Below are positions 35,477 to 45,793 of a stretch of DNA of 64,000 bases, piece by piece; the first letter of the stretch is position 1, and every line of letters starts with the position of its first letter. Source of the stretch: an uncultured Halomonas sp. (GTDB lineage Bacteria; Pseudomonadota; Gammaproteobacteria; Pseudomonadales; Halomonadaceae); NCBI RefSeq assembly GCF_946887195.1, contig NZ_CAMPKE010000014.1, forward strand, positions 35,564-99,563, in the 5' to 3' direction. Position numbers and translations under genes: made by a program. The notes below the pieces were generated by a model that was not told where the DNA came from, ran no database searches, and was given only the letters and a program-made list of their open reading frames with translations.

Positions 35477-38400
35477 ATGCTCGAACTGCGAGGAGCGCCC
35501 GCCCTTTCCGCTTTCCGTCATGCCAAGCTGCTGGCAGCCCTGCGCGCCCAGGTTCCCGAGATCCAGTCCCTGCATGCCGATTACGTCCACTTCGTCGATC
35601 ACGATGACGAACTGGACAGCGATGCCAGCGAGCGCCTTGAAAACCTGCTCGCTTATGGCGCGGCCCGGGATGAATCCGCTTCGCGCGAGGGGCATCTGTT
35701 TCTGGTCGTGCCGCGCGTGGGCACGCTGTCGCCGTGGTCGTCCAAGGCCACCGATATCGCCCACAATTGCGGTCTGAGCCAGGTTCGGCGCATCGAGCGC
35801 GGCATGGCCTATCGGATCAGGCTGGATGGCGTATTGAGCGAGGCGGCCTTCGAAGCCATCGTCGCCACGCTGCACGATCGCATGACCGAGTCGGTGCTGG
35901 CCAATTCATCGGATGCGGCCAAGCTGTTCTCGCATCAGGCGCCCGCGCCGCTGGGCCAAGTCGACGTGCTGGGCGGCGGTCGGACGGCACTGCAGACCGC
36001 CAACGATGCGTTGGGCCTGGCGCTGGCCGACGACGAAATCGACTATCTATTACAGGCGTTCCAGGCGCTGGATCGCAATCCCAGCGATGTCGAGTTGATG
36101 ATGTTCGCCCAGGCCAACTCGGAGCACTGTCGCCACAAGATCTTCAACGCCGATTGGATCATCGACGGCGAGACGCAGCCGCACTCGCTGTTCGGGATGA
36201 TCAAGAATACCTTCGAGCGCTCGCCCGATGACATTCTTTCGGCCTACAGCGACAACGCCGCTGTCATCAAGGGCAGTGAGGCCGGGCGTTTCTTCGCCAC
36301 GCCGTTGACCGGCAAGCCGGACGAGACGGCTCGCTACGCGACTCATCAGGAACCGATCCATATCCTGATGAAGGTCGAAACCCACAATCATCCGACCGCC
36401 ATCGCACCGTTTCCCGGTGCGGCGACCGGCTCGGGCGGCGAGATTCGCGACGAGGGCGCCACCGGTATCGGCGGCAAGCCCAAGGCGGGCCTGACCGGTT
36501 TCGCCGTGTCCAACCTGCGTATCCCCGAGTTCGTTCAGCCGTGGGAAGCCTTCGACTACGGCAAGCCCGAGCGCATCCAATCGGCGCTAGCGATCATGCT
36601 CGAAGCGCCGATCGGCGGTGCGGCCTTCAACAACGAGTTCGGCCGGCCCAACCTCACCGGCTATTTCCGCACCTACGAGCAGGATGCGGTGGGCGTCGAC
36701 GGCATCGAGCGGCGCGGTTACCACAAGCCGATCATGCTCGCCGGCGGCTACGGCAACATCCGCGATGGGCATGTACAGAAGGGCGAGATTCCCATCGGCG
36801 CCAAGCTGATCGTGATGGGCGGCCCGACGATGCTGATCGGCCTGGGTGGCGGTGCGGCCTCGAGCATGGCCTCGGGTTCGTCGAGCGAGGATCTCGACTT
36901 CGCCTCGGTGCAGCGCGACAACCCCGAGATCGAACGCCGCGCGCAGGAAGTGATCGACCGCTGCTGGGCGCTGGGCGGCGACAATCCCATCCGCTTCATT
37001 CACGACGTCGGCGCCGGCGGGCTATCCAACGCCTTGCCGGAACTGGTCAAGGATGGCGAGCGTGGCGGTCGCTTCGAGTTGCGCGCCGTGCCCAACGCCG
37101 AGCCGGGTATGAGTCCGCTGGAAATCTGGTGCAACGAAGCCCAGGAGCGCTACGTGCTGGCGGTGGCGCCAGGCGATCTCGCCACCTTCGATGCCCTGTG
37201 CGCGCGCGAGCGTTGCCCCTATGCGGTGGTCGGCGAGGCGACCGAGGCGCACCATCTGGAAGTTCATGATGGCCACTTCGACAGCCAGCCGATCGATTTG
37301 CCGATGAGCGTGCTGTTCGGCAAGCCGCCGAAAATGCAGCGCGAGTTTCAGCGCCGTGCCTTGGCAACGCCGGGCGCCGATTTCGACAATCTCGATCTGC
37401 GCGAAGCGCTAGACCGCGTGCTGCGCTTGCCGGCGGTGGCCTCCAAGAGTTTTCTGATCACCATCGGCGATCGCTCGATCACCGGCCAGGTGGCGCGCGA
37501 CCAGATGGTCGGCCCGTGGCAGGTGCCGGTGGCCGATTGCGCGGTGACCACGGCCAGTTTCGACACCCACGCCGGTGAAGCCATGGCGATGGGCGAGCGA
37601 GCGCCGGTGGCGCTGATCGACCCCGCCGCCAGCGCACGTCTTGCGGTCGCCGAGGCGATTACCAACCTGGCGAGCGCGCCGATCGCCAAGCTCGGCGACG
37701 CCAAACTCTCGGCCAACTGGATGAGTGCCGCCGACCACCCCGGCGAGAACCAGGCGCTGTATGACGCCGTGCATGCGGTGGGTATGGAGCTTTGCCCGGC
37801 ACTCGGTATCGCCATTCCGGTGGGCAAGGACTCGATGTCGATGCGCACCGCCTGGCAGGAGGGCGAGGGCGACGCCGCCGAGCACAAGTCGATCACCGCG
37901 CCGCTGTCGCTGGTGGTCACCGGCTTCGCCCCGGTCACCGATGCGCTCAAGACGCTGACGCCGCAGTTGCGGCTCGATCAGGATGAGAGCGATTTGATCC
38001 TGATCGATTTGGGCGGAGGCAAGAATCGCCTGGGCGGCTCGGCGCTGGCGCAGGTCTACGGCCAGGTCGGCGACGAGTGCCCCGATCTCGACGATGCCGA
38101 GGACCTCAAGGCCTTCTTCACGGTGATCCAGGGCCTGAACGCCGACGGCAAATTGCTCGCCTATCACGACCGTAGCGACGGCGGCCTGCTGGTGACGCTG
38201 CTGGAAATGGCCTTCGCCGGACGCGGCGGGCTCGAGATCAAGCTCGACTGGCTGGTCGACGATGCCTATGCCGCCGCAGGCGCCTTGTTCGCCGAGGAGT
38301 TGGGTGCGGTCATTCAGGTCAATCGCCAGGATACCGAATTCGTGCTGGCGCAGTTCGCCGCCGCCGGCATCGATACCTGCGGCGTCATCGCCCGCCCGCG

Positions 38401-39409
38401 CTACGACGATCAGGTGCGTGTGACGCTGTTCGAGGAGCCGCTGCTCGAGACCACCCGCGCGCTGGCCCAGCGCACCTGGGCCGAGACCAGCTATCGCCTG
38501 CAGGCGCTGCGCGACAACCCGGACTGCGCCAAGTCCGAGTTCGACGGCTTGCTCGACTTGCGCGATCCCGGGCTATCCGCCGAGCCGAGCTTCGACATCG
38601 ACGAGGACATCAGTGCGCCGTTCATCAATGCAAGCCGTCCGCGCATGGCGATCCTGCGCGAGCAGGGCGTCAACGGCCATGTCGAAATGGCGGCGGCGTT
38701 CGACAAGGCCGGCTTCGAGGCCATCGACGTACACATGAGCGACATTCTCGCAGGGCGTCTCTCCCTCGATGAATTCAAGGGATTGGTCGCCTGTGGCGGC
38801 TTCTCCTACGGTGACGTGCTGGGCGCCGGTGGTGGCTGGGCCAGGTCGGTGCTGTTCAATGCGCGTGCCCGCGAGCAGTTCGCAAACTTCTTCACGCGTG
38901 ACGACAGCTTCGCGCTGGGCGTGTGCAACGGTTGCCAGATGCTCGCTCAGCTCAAGGAGCTGATTCCCGGCGCCGAGAACTGGCCACGCTTCGTGCGCAA
39001 TGAATCCGAGCAGTTCGAGGCGCGCGTGTCGATGGTGCAGATCGAGGACAGCCCATCGATCCTGCTTGCCGGCATGCAGGGCTCGCGCCTGCCGATCGCC
39101 GTGGCCCACGGCGAAGGGCGTGCCGAGTTCCGCGATAGCGGCCACCTGCGTGCCATGCAGGGCGGCGGTCAGATCGCACTGCGTTACGTCGACAACTACG
39201 GCCAGGTGACCAGTCATTACCCGGCCAACCCCAACGGCTCGCCGGCGGGCATCACCGGGCTGACCACGCCGGATGGCCGCGTCACCGTGATGATGCCGCA
39301 TCCCGAGCGCGTCGCGCGGGCGGTGACCAACTCCTGGCGACCGCTGGAATGGACGCAGGACGGCGCCTGGATGCGGCTGTTCCGCAACGCGCGGGTATGG
39401 TTGGGCTGA
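35477..39409 (+). CDS. purL: Phosphoribosylformylglycinamidine synthase (large type)
   Basis: The 1310-residue single-chain enzyme performs the fourth step of purine synthesis, converting FGAR to FGAM with ATP and glutamine. It has the N-terminal PurS-like part, two AIRS-like catalytic domains ([16 protein letters not shown], and DSMSMRTAW in the second) and a C-terminal class I amidotransferase with nucleophile C1150 in [10 protein letters not shown] start at ATG 35477, because [14 protein letters not shown] aligns with the E. coli start and the 64 codons upstream do not. The 35309-35476 gap holds the divergent promoters of mltF and purL. Confidence 0.97.
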   Translation: MLELRGAPALSAFRHAKLLAALRAQVPEIQSLHADYVHFVDHDDELDSDASERLENLLAYGAARDESASREGHLFLVVPRVGTLSPWSSKATDIAHNCGLSQVRRIERGMAYRIRLDGVLSEAAFEAIVATLHDRMTESVLANSSDAAKLFSHQAPAPLGQVDVLGGGRTALQTANDALGLALADDEIDYLLQAFQALDRNPSDVELMMFAQANSEHCRHKIFNADWIIDGETQPHSLFGMIKNTFERSPDDILSAYSDNAAVIKGSEAGRFFATPLTGKPDETARYATHQEPIHILMKVETHNHPTAIAPFPGAATGSGGEIRDEGATGIGGKPKAGLTGFAVSNLRIPEFVQPWEAFDYGKPERIQSALAIMLEAPIGGAAFNNEFGRPNLTGYFRTYEQDAVGVDGIERRGYHKPIMLAGGYGNIRDGHVQKGEIPIGAKLIVMGGPTMLIGLGGGAASSMASGSSSEDLDFASVQRDNPEIERRAQEVIDRCWALGGDNPIRFIHDVGAGGLSNALPELVKDGERGGRFELRAVPNAEPGMSPLEIWCNEAQERYVLAVAPGDLATFDALCARERCPYAVVGEATEAHHLEVHDGHFDSQPIDLPMSVLFGKPPKMQREFQRRALATPGADFDNLDLREALDRVLRLPAVASKSFLITIGDRSITGQVARDQMVGPWQVPVADCAVTTASFDTHAGEAMAMGERAPVALIDPAASARLAVAEAITNLASAPIAKLGDAKLSANWMSAADHPGENQALYDAVHAVGMELCPALGIAIPVGKDSMSMRTAWQEGEGDAAEHKSITAPLSLVVTGFAPVTDALKTLTPQLRLDQDESDLILIDLGGGKNRLGGSALAQVYGQVGDECPDLDDAEDLKAFFTVIQGLNADGKLLAYHDRSDGGLLVTLLEMAFAGRGGLEIKLDWLVDDAYAAAGALFAEELGAVIQVNRQDTEFVLAQFAAAGIDTCGVIARPRYDDQVRVTLFEEPLLETTRALAQRTWAETSYRLQALRDNPDCAKSEFDGLLDLRDPGLSAEPSFDIDEDISAPFINASRPRMAILREQGVNGHVEMAAAFDKAGFEAIDVHMSDILAGRLSLDEFKGLVACGGFSYGDVLGAGGGWARSVLFNARAREQFANFFTRDDSFALGVCNGCQMLAQLKELIPGAENWPRFVRNESEQFEARVSMVQIEDSPSILLAGMQGSRLPIAVAHGEGRAEFRDSGHLRAMQGGGQIALRYVDNYGQVTSHYPANPNGSPAGITGLTTPDGRVTVMMPHPERVARAVTNSWRPLEWTQDGAWMRLFRNARVWLG

Positions 39410-39429
39410 GCGATCCTTCCCGATGCGAG

Positions 39430-39456
39430 AATCCGCGGCCCTGCGCCGCGGATTTT
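39430..39456. terminator. Bidirectional terminator between purL and the zinc-ribbon gene
   Basis: AATCCGCGGC and GCCGCGGATT pair over 10 bp around CCTGC. TTTT follows on the plus strand. It is 20 bases after the purL stop and only three bases after the convergent gene's stop. Confidence 0.85.
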
Positions 39457-39459
39457 GCG

Positions 39460-39696
39460 TCAGTGTCGTCCTGAGCCGGACGTTTCGCTCGCTTGATATC
39501 GCGGCGTGGGATCGATGCCGAGCTTTCTTTCCAGATCGTCGAGAATGTGTGTGAAATTCTCGGTGAAGCGATCGAAACGTCCGAAGTCGTGATCGCACTG
39601 GTCGCAGAATACGTGGTACTGCGCCTGGCGACCGGGTGGGAAGCGCTTCTCGCGGCTACCGCAGTTGGGGCAATCCGGGCTGGTGCGAATCTTCAT
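39460..39696 (-). CDS. Small zinc-ribbon protein of unknown function
   Basis: The 78-residue protein has two C-x2-C pairs (SPDCPNCGS and VFCDQCDHDF) that would bind one zinc ion. A C-terminal helix follows (FTHILDDLERKLGI). No enzymatic motif is present. Similar short ribbons serve as protein- or nucleic-acid-binding modules. ATG 39696 has AAAGGA at about 10 bases; ATG 39705 is in frame but too close to that site. It is convergent with purL and divergent from radD. Confidence 0.7.
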   Translation of the reverse strand: MKIRTSPDCPNCGSREKRFPPGRQAQYHVFCDQCDHDFGRFDRFTENFTHILDDLERKLGIDPTPRYQASETSGSGRH

Positions 39697-39856
39697 GGCG
39701 GCCATGTCCTTTTGCGATGAGTGGATAAGGCTGCGTATTGGCAATACCGCCCTGTCATTTTAGTACTTCGGTGCGTTAACCACCGCTTTCAACCACCCAC
39801 CATTGCGACATGGCGCCACGGTCGAGATTCGTGGCGTGATGGGTAAACTAGGCATC

Positions 39857-41770
39857 ATGCCAAAGTCCACTGACACGCTGGCCATGCCGGCCAAGCGCTG
39901 TGCCGGCCCCGAGCTGCGTCCCTATCAGCGCGGCGCCGTGGCGCGCGTGATCGAGCATTTTCGCGAATCCGACGAGCCGGCGGTGGTGGTGCTGCCCACC
40001 GGCAGCGGCAAGTCGCTGGTGATTGCCGAGCTGGCGCGCCTGGCGCGTGGCCGCGTGCTGGTGCTGGCGCACGTGCGCGAACTGGTCGAGCAGAATCATG
40101 CCAAGTACCAGGCCTACGGCCTCGATGCGGATATCTTCAGTGCCGGCTTGGGGCGCAAGGAAGCCGAGCGCCAGGTGGTGTTCGGTTCGGTGCAGTCGGT
40201 GGTGCGTAACCTGGTCCGATTCGATGATGGCGCTTTCACCCTGCTGGTGATCGATGAATGCCATCGCGTGTCGCCCAGCGAGGACGCCAGTTACCGCAAG
40301 GTCATCGATCATCTGCAGCGTGCCAACCCGCGCCTGAAGATTCTCGGCCTGACCGCCACGCCATACCGCCTGGGCCAGGGATTCATCTATCACCGCCACT
40401 ACCACGGCATGGTGCGTGGCGAGGCCGATAGCTTCTTTCAGGACTGCGTGTTCGAGCAGCCGCTGCGGCTGATGGTCAAGCAGGGTTATCTGGCGCCGCC
40501 GATACGCGTGGACGCCGCGATCGAACGCTACGATTTCTCGCGGCTAAAACCCAACGTGCGTGGGTTGTTCGCCGAGGAAGACCTCAATCGCGTGGCTTGT
40601 GGCAATCGTGCCACGCCACTGATCGTCGAGGAGATCGTCGAACGCGCCCGCGAGCGCCGTGGGGTGATGCTGTTCGCCGCGACCGTGGCCCACGCCGAGG
40701 AGATTCTCGGTTATCTGCCCGCCGCCGAGGCGGCGTTGATCACCGGTATGATGCCATCGCGCGAGCGTCAGCGGCTGATCGACGATTTCAAATGCCAGCG
40801 GCTCAAATACCTGGTCAACGTGGCGGTATTGACCACCGGTTTCGATGCGCCGCACGTCGATCTGATCGCGATCCTGCGGCCTACCGAATCGGTGGGGCTG
40901 TACCAGCAGATCGTCGGGCGTGGTTTACGCCTGGCGCCGGGCAAGGCCGATTGCCTGATTCTCGATTACGCCGGCAACCCGTGGGACCTGTATGCACCGG
41001 AAGTCGGCACGCCCAAGCCGGCCTCGGACGCCGAGCCGGTGCAGGTCGAGTGCCCCGATTGCGGCCATGCCAACCTGTTCTGGGGCAAGGTTGCCGACGG
41101 CATCGTCATCGAACACCACGGTAGGCGTTGCCAGGGCTTGCTGCAAAACGAACAAGATAACCGGGGTGCCGCTAGCGCAGTTTCGGGCGCCTGTGAGAAG
41201 CGTGGCGCGACTATGGGCACCGGTGAGAAGCGTGGCACAGCTTCAGGCGCTGATAAAAAGCGTGGCGCGGTTTCGGGCGCCTATAAACAGTGCTCGTTTC
41301 GCTTTCGCTTCAAGACCTGCCAGCAGTGCGGGGCCGAGAACGACATCGCCGCGCGCGCCTGTCATGGCTGCCAGGCGCAACTGGTCGACCCCGACGATAA
41401 ATTGAAGGATGCGCTGCGTCTCAAGGACGCCCGCGTGCTGCGTATCAGCGGTATGCAGTTAAGCGCCACCGTCAACGGTCGTGGCGTGCCCCGGCTCAAG
41501 GTGACGTACCATGACGAGGACGGTGCGACGCTCGATGAGTGGTTCGCGCTGGAAACCCCGGCACAGCGTGGCGCCTTCGCTGCGGCCTTTTTGCGCTACC
41601 ATCTGCGCGCGCCCGGCAGCCGCTGGCGGCCCGCTTCGCCCGAGGCGGTGATTGCCGAGCGCGAGCGGCTCAAGGCACCGGATTTCGTGATCGGTCGTAA
41701 GGTGGGGCGGCATTGGCAGGTACGCGAAAAACTGTTCGATTATGTTGGACGTTATCGCAAGGCGGATTAG
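39857..41770 (+). CDS. radD: DEAD/DEAH-type DNA repair helicase RadD (YejH)
   Basis: The protein is about 637 residues and follows E. coli RadD closely. It has LRPYQRGAV, Walker A LPTGSGKS, the DEAH-type [15 protein letters not shown], then motif [17 protein letters not shown] and [14 protein letters not shown]. Two zinc-binding pairs lie in the C-terminal part (CPDCGHAN and CQQCGAEN...CHGCQ). RadD helps RecA-dependent repair and limits crossover between repeats. Between the two zinc parts is an insertion of about 45 residues made of 10-residue repeats not found in the E. coli protein. The start is uncertain; ATG 39857 gives the closest length, and ATG 39839 is in frame. Confidence 0.92.
   Translation: MPKSTDTLAMPAKRCAGPELRPYQRGAVARVIEHFRESDEPAVVVLPTGSGKSLVIAELARLARGRVLVLAHVRELVEQNHAKYQAYGLDADIFSAGLGRKEAERQVVFGSVQSVVRNLVRFDDGAFTLLVIDECHRVSPSEDASYRKVIDHLQRANPRLKILGLTATPYRLGQGFIYHRHYHGMVRGEADSFFQDCVFEQPLRLMVKQGYLAPPIRVDAAIERYDFSRLKPNVRGLFAEEDLNRVACGNRATPLIVEEIVERARERRGVMLFAATVAHAEEILGYLPAAEAALITGMMPSRERQRLIDDFKCQRLKYLVNVAVLTTGFDAPHVDLIAILRPTESVGLYQQIVGRGLRLAPGKADCLILDYAGNPWDLYAPEVGTPKPASDAEPVQVECPDCGHANLFWGKVADGIVIEHHGRRCQGLLQNEQDNRGAASAVSGACEKRGATMGTGEKRGTASGADKKRGAVSGAYKQCSFRFRFKTCQQCGAENDIAARACHGCQAQLVDPDDKLKDALRLKDARVLRISGMQLSATVNGRGVPRLKVTYHDEDGATLDEWFALETPAQRGAFAAAFLRYHLRAPGSRWRPASPEAVIAERERLKAPDFVIGRKVGRHWQVREKLFDYVGRYRKAD
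41180..41290 (+). repeat. In-frame 30-bp minisatellite inside radD
   Basis: Three full 30-bp units (41180-41209, 41210-41239, 41240-41269) and a 21-bp partial unit (41270-41290) share the pattern x-x-G-x-x-(E/K)-K-R-G-x. A weaker half unit precedes them from about 41163. All changes keep the reading frame. The repeats separate the two zinc-binding parts of RadD. Confidence 0.88.
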
Positions 41771-42095
41771 GCCCCTACGCCAGGTCTATCGCCGTTGAGC
41801 AAGGAAAGGGGCGCCAGGGATAGTTCGTAGCGAGGGTCTTTTGCCATGGCCAGAATAAGCTCCATGCAATTCTGGCATTCCCGCCTTCCATGGCGGTCAG
41901 ATAGCAAAAGTAGCGCCCAAGGACGGGTTCACAGCGCCCTCGCGAAGATCTGCCCCTGGACAAGCCCCGGAAACCATCTGCGATTACTGGCTCCTAAGCT
42001 TCGTGCATTCTGTCTAGCCCTTCGGCTTGCTAAACTGCGCGTTTGGCTGTGTCCTATGCTGCAAGGCACGTGATCCGCAGGAGATTGATTCACGC
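41767..42095. other. Gap between radD and scpA, with a possible 46-codon remnant
   Basis: No confident gene is present. On the minus strand a frame from a TTG at 41907 to a TAA at 41767 reads as a protein-like 46-residue tail, with CQNCMELILAMAKDPRYE and LAPLSLLNGDRPG. It overlaps the radD stop, has no ribosome binding site and has no ATG near its beginning, so it is more likely a remnant than a working gene. The rest should contain the scpA promoter; AGGAG lies 13 bases before the scpA GTG. Confidence 0.4.
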
Positions 42096-43007
42096 GTGAG
42101 CGAAACATCGGAGATCAGCGTCTCGCCCGAACAGCGCGCCGTCCAGGAGACGGCGGCGGTACTCGCACGCCTGCACGATCAGCCGATTACCGAACTGCCG
42201 GAAGATCTGTATATTCCGCCCGAGGCGCTGCGCGTATTCCTCGAAACCTTCGAGGGGCCGCTGGATTTGCTGCTGTACCTGATTCGCCGCCAGAATCTGG
42301 ATATTCTCGCCATTGATGTCGCCGCCATCACCCGGCAATACATCGAGTACGTCGAGCTGATGAAGGCGCTGGAGATCGACCTGGCCGGTGAATACTTGCT
42401 GATGGCGGCGATGCTCGCCGAGATCAAATCGCGTACGTTGCTGCCGCGCCCGCCCAAGGGCGATGCCGAGGACGACGAAGAGGACCCGCGCGCCGAGCTG
42501 ATTCGCCGCCTGCAGGAGTACGAGCGCCTGAAGCTGGCCGCCGAAGGGCTCGATGAGTTGCCGCGGCTCGGGCGCGACTGGTTCGGTGCCCAAGCGGAGT
42601 TGCCGGCGCTGGAGACCCGGGTCGTGCATCCCGAGGTCGAGCTCGACGAGCTGCTGCACGCGCTCTCGAACATTCTGCGCCGCGCCGAACTCAACCAATC
42701 GCACACCATCAGCCGTGAAGTGCTGTCCACCCGCGAGCGGATGCTGAGAATCATGGACCGCTTGAATCATGAACATTTCACGCCCTTCGAGTCGCTGTTC
42801 ACGCTCGAGGAAGGGCGCGCCGGGGTCGTGGTCACCTTCATGGCGATTCTCGAACTGGCCAAGGAGACGATGATCGAAATCGTCCAGAACGCACCGCTGT
42901 CGCCGATTCATGTACGGGCGCGCCAGCCCGTCGAGGGCGGCGATGCGGATGTCGATGCGCTAGACGACGGGGAAAGTGGCGAAAGCGCCTTCGAGGAGGC
43001 GCCATGA
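42096..43007 (+). CDS. scpA: Segregation and condensation protein A (kleisin)
   Basis: The 303-residue kleisin bridges the SMC heads and, with ScpB, builds the condensin that organises and segregates the chromosome. The N-terminal block VFLETFEGPLDLLLYLIRRQNLDIL and the following helices are the SMC-neck-binding part. The C-terminal winged helix ends with LAKETMIEIVQNAPLSPI. A GTG start at 42096 is chosen, since upstream codons are unrelated; AGGAG lies somewhat far, 13 bases away. It carries an acidic tail after residue 285. It overlaps scpB by four bases (ATGA). Confidence 0.94.
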   Translation: MSETSEISVSPEQRAVQETAAVLARLHDQPITELPEDLYIPPEALRVFLETFEGPLDLLLYLIRRQNLDILAIDVAAITRQYIEYVELMKALEIDLAGEYLLMAAMLAEIKSRTLLPRPPKGDAEDDEEDPRAELIRRLQEYERLKLAAEGLDELPRLGRDWFGAQAELPALETRVVHPEVELDELLHALSNILRRAELNQSHTISREVLSTRERMLRIMDRLNHEHFTPFESLFTLEEGRAGVVVTFMAILELAKETMIEIVQNAPLSPIHVRARQPVEGGDADVDALDDGESGESAFEEAP

Positions 43008-43804
43008 GCGATGATATTCGCCTCGACGAAATCCTCGAAGCGGCGCTGCTGGCGGCGGGCGAACCCTTGCCGGTAGAGCGCATGGAGGCCCTGTTCGACG
43101 AGCATGAGCGGCCGCCACGGCGCGAACTGCGCGATGCCCTGGCGGGCCTGGCCACACGCCTGGAAAGCAGCGCGCTGGAGCTGATCGAGTCGGCATCCGG
43201 CTTTCAGGTGCGCATTCGCCAGCGGCTCTCGCCATGGATCTCGCGGCTGTGGGACGAACGCCCGCAGCGCTATTCACGGGCATTGCTCGAGACGCTGGCG
43301 CTGATCGCTTACCGCCAGCCGGTGACCCGTGGCGATATCGAAGAGGTGCGCGGCGTTACGGTGAGCAGCTCGATCATGCGCACCCTCGGCGAGCGCGGCT
43401 GGATTCGCGTGGTTGGTCATCGCGACGTGCCGGGGCGCCCGGCGGTATATGCCACCACCCGCCAGTTCCTCGACGACTTCGGGTTGAAAACCCTCGATGC
43501 CTTGCCGCCGATGCATGAGCTCCAGACCTTCGAAAACCTTGAGAGCATCGACAGCCTCGAAGGCGCGCTCGACTATGATGTCGGCGGCGATAGGCAGCAA
43601 CAGCCAGCAATAAAGCAGGAAACGACGGCCGGGATGGCCGACGAACCATCACACGCCGGGATGGCGTCCGAACGGCCAGGGCTCAGCTTCGCCGATCTCG
43701 AAGTGCGCCTGGCCGAACGCGCCCGCAACGAGCAGACCGTCGACGACGATGACGGCCTCGCGGGCGCGGAAAACCCAACAGACGAGAAACCGTCCGACTC
43801 ATGA
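43004..43804 (+). CDS. scpB: Segregation and condensation protein B
   Basis: The 266-residue protein contains two winged helices (residues about 5-165). [26 protein letters not shown] is the most conserved ScpB block, followed by [18 protein letters not shown]. It dimerises and binds the kleisin linker of ScpA. The last 80 or so residues are acidic and low in complexity, longer than in E. coli-like relatives. Start and stop overlap scpA and rluB by four bases each, so the three genes are translationally coupled. Confidence 0.94.
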   Translation: MSDDIRLDEILEAALLAAGEPLPVERMEALFDEHERPPRRELRDALAGLATRLESSALELIESASGFQVRIRQRLSPWISRLWDERPQRYSRALLETLALIAYRQPVTRGDIEEVRGVTVSSSIMRTLGERGWIRVVGHRDVPGRPAVYATTRQFLDDFGLKTLDALPPMHELQTFENLESIDSLEGALDYDVGGDRQQQPAIKQETTAGMADEPSHAGMASERPGLSFADLEVRLAERARNEQTVDDDDGLAGAENPTDEKPSDS

Positions 43805-44676
43805 ATACCACGACCAATACCACCACCGAAAAGCTCCAGAAGGTACTCGCCCGCGTCGGGTTGGGATCGCGGCGCGAGATGGAAACCGCGATCAGCGCCG
43901 GGCGCGTCAAGGTCAACGGCAAGATAGCCACGCTGGGCGATCGCATCGAGATGCGCGACCAGGTCTCTTTCGATGACCGGCCGCTCAATCTCAAGGGCGC
44001 CGAAGAGGTGCCGCGCCGGGTGATCATGTACAACAAGCCCGAGGGCGAGCTGTGCACCCGCAAGGACCCCGAAGGCCGGCGCACCGTGTTCGACCGGCTG
44101 CCACGCCTGAAGGGCGAGCGCTGGATCGCCATCGGTCGCCTGGATATCAATACCAGTGGATTATTGCTGTTCACCACCGATGGCGAGCTGGCCAACCGCC
44201 TGATGCACCCCTCGACGCAGATCGAGCGCGAATACGCGGTGCGCGTGATGGGCGAGGTAACGCGCGAGAACATCGTGGCGATGGTCGAGGGCGTGATGCT
44301 CGACGACGGCCCGGCGCGTTTCACCGACGTTCAGGAGTTCGGCGGCGAAGGTATCAACACCTGGTTCCACGTGGTGATCATGGAAGGCCGCAATCGCGAG
44401 GTGCGCCGGCTTTGGGAATCCCAGGGGCTGACCGTCAGCCGCCTGAAACGGGTGCGCTATGGCAACATCTTCATCGACAAGCGCGCCAAGGCCAGCGAGT
44501 GGGTCGAACTGAGCCAGGATGAAATCGACGATCTCTCGACGCTGGCCGGCCTCACGCCGCGCAAGGTGCCCGACCTGACGCCCGACGAGCAGAACCGCTG
44601 GAGCCGCGACAAGAACAAGCGCCGCCCGGTACGCGCGATGCGCAAGCCCAAGGGGGCGTCAAAGCCAAAGCGGTAA
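43801..44676 (+). CDS. rluB: 23S rRNA pseudouridine synthase (RluB type)
   Basis: The 291-residue protein has an N-terminal S4 RNA-binding domain ([18 protein letters not shown]...GRVKVNGK) and the RsuA-family catalytic domain. The active aspartate is in [12 protein letters not shown], and [10 protein letters not shown] also belongs to this domain. The RluB subtype modifies U2605 of 23S rRNA; the location after scpAB is typical of rluB. The tail is rich in lysine and arginine, which suits RNA contact. It overlaps scpB by four bases. Confidence 0.92.
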   Translation: MNTTTNTTTEKLQKVLARVGLGSRREMETAISAGRVKVNGKIATLGDRIEMRDQVSFDDRPLNLKGAEEVPRRVIMYNKPEGELCTRKDPEGRRTVFDRLPRLKGERWIAIGRLDINTSGLLLFTTDGELANRLMHPSTQIEREYAVRVMGEVTRENIVAMVEGVMLDDGPARFTDVQEFGGEGINTWFHVVIMEGRNREVRRLWESQGLTVSRLKRVRYGNIFIDKRAKASEWVELSQDEIDDLSTLAGLTPRKVPDLTPDEQNRWSRDKNKRRPVRAMRKPKGASKPKR

Positions 44677-44743
44677 CGATAGCTTGGCTATAATCGACCT
44701 TACCGCCGCCTCTGGCGGTTCCCGATTCGCGAGGAGACGGCAT

Positions 44744-45793
44744 ATGAGCCAAACCACAACCAGTGATGAATTCTGCAAGCGTTTCGGCCTTCGCTACCCG
44801 ATCGTGCAGGCGCCGATGGCGAGCGTGACCACCCCGGCGCTTGTTGCGGCAGTAGCCAGTGCGGGCGGGCTGGGTTCGCTAGGCGCGGCCTATCTGTCGT
44901 CGCAGGCGCTGCGCGAGCAGATCATGGATGTACGCCGCCTCACCTCGGCGGCGTTCAAGGTCAATCTGTTCCTGGAACACTCCCCCAATCCCGCTACGTT
45001 GGCACCCGCCCATGCGGCCCTGGAGCCGATGCGCACGGCGCTGTCATTGCCTGATGCGACTCCGGAGGGTCCTTGGCAGCCCGATGTCCATGCCCAGGTG
45101 GATGTGCTGATCGAACAACGGGTACCCATTGTCAGCTTCATGTTCGGCGTGCCCGAGCCGGTGCTGGTGCGCCGTCTGCACGATGTGGGTAGCGTCGTGT
45201 GGGGCAATGCGATGAGCGTGGCGGATGCCGAGCGGCTGGCGGATGCGGGCTGCGATGCCGTGGTACTGCAAGGGCTGGGAGCGGGCGGCCATCGTGCCAC
45301 GTTCACGCCGGGCGATGATGGCGATGGTCTCGATACCCTCGCGCTGATCGAGGCTGCGGCCGGGCGGGTGGCGGTGCCGCTGATCGCAGCCGGCGGCCTG
45401 ATGGACGGCGCCGACCTGGCAGCGGTACTCGAGCGCGGCGCGGTGGCCGGGCAGTTCGGTACCGCCTTCCTGGATACCGATGAGGCCGGTACGCGCGAGC
45501 CCCACCGGGCGGCGCTGCGCAGTGCCGATGAGCGCCCCCGGCTGACTCGCGTCTTTTCCGGTCGCCCGGCGCGCGGTCTGCCCAATCGCTTCATGAACGA
45601 CGCCGAATCCCAGGGCTGGCCAGTGGCCGATTTCCCGATTCAGAATGCGCTGACCCAGCCCATTCGCCGTGCTGGCGCGGAGCGCGACGACGCGGGCGTC
45701 ATGGCGCTGTGGTCCGGCGTCGGCGTGGAGCGCCTGCGACGCATGCCCGCCGCCGAGATGGTTGCCACCTTGGTCGAGGAGTCGCGGCGCTAA
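44744..45793 (+). CDS. Nitronate monooxygenase family flavoprotein
   Basis: The 349-residue TIM-barrel FMN protein resembles class I nitronate monooxygenases. RYPIVQAPMASVTTP is at the N-terminus, VLQGLGAGGHR in the middle and VPLIAAGGLMDG towards the end. Such enzymes oxidise alkyl nitronates (for example propionate 3-nitronate) to carbonyl compounds and nitrite, as detoxification. AGGAGA precedes the ATG at 44744; the frame upstream is unrelated. A TATAAT at 44689-44694 may be its promoter. Its stop overlaps the stop of the convergent kinase gene by three bases. Substrate is uncertain. Confidence 0.85.
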   Translation: MSQTTTSDEFCKRFGLRYPIVQAPMASVTTPALVAAVASAGGLGSLGAAYLSSQALREQIMDVRRLTSAAFKVNLFLEHSPNPATLAPAHAALEPMRTALSLPDATPEGPWQPDVHAQVDVLIEQRVPIVSFMFGVPEPVLVRRLHDVGSVVWGNAMSVADAERLADAGCDAVVLQGLGAGGHRATFTPGDDGDGLDTLALIEAAAGRVAVPLIAAGGLMDGADLAAVLERGAVAGQFGTAFLDTDEAGTREPHRAALRSADERPRLTRVFSGRPARGLPNRFMNDAESQGWPVADFPIQNALTQPIRRAGAERDDAGVMALWSGVGVERLRRMPAAEMVATLVEESRR

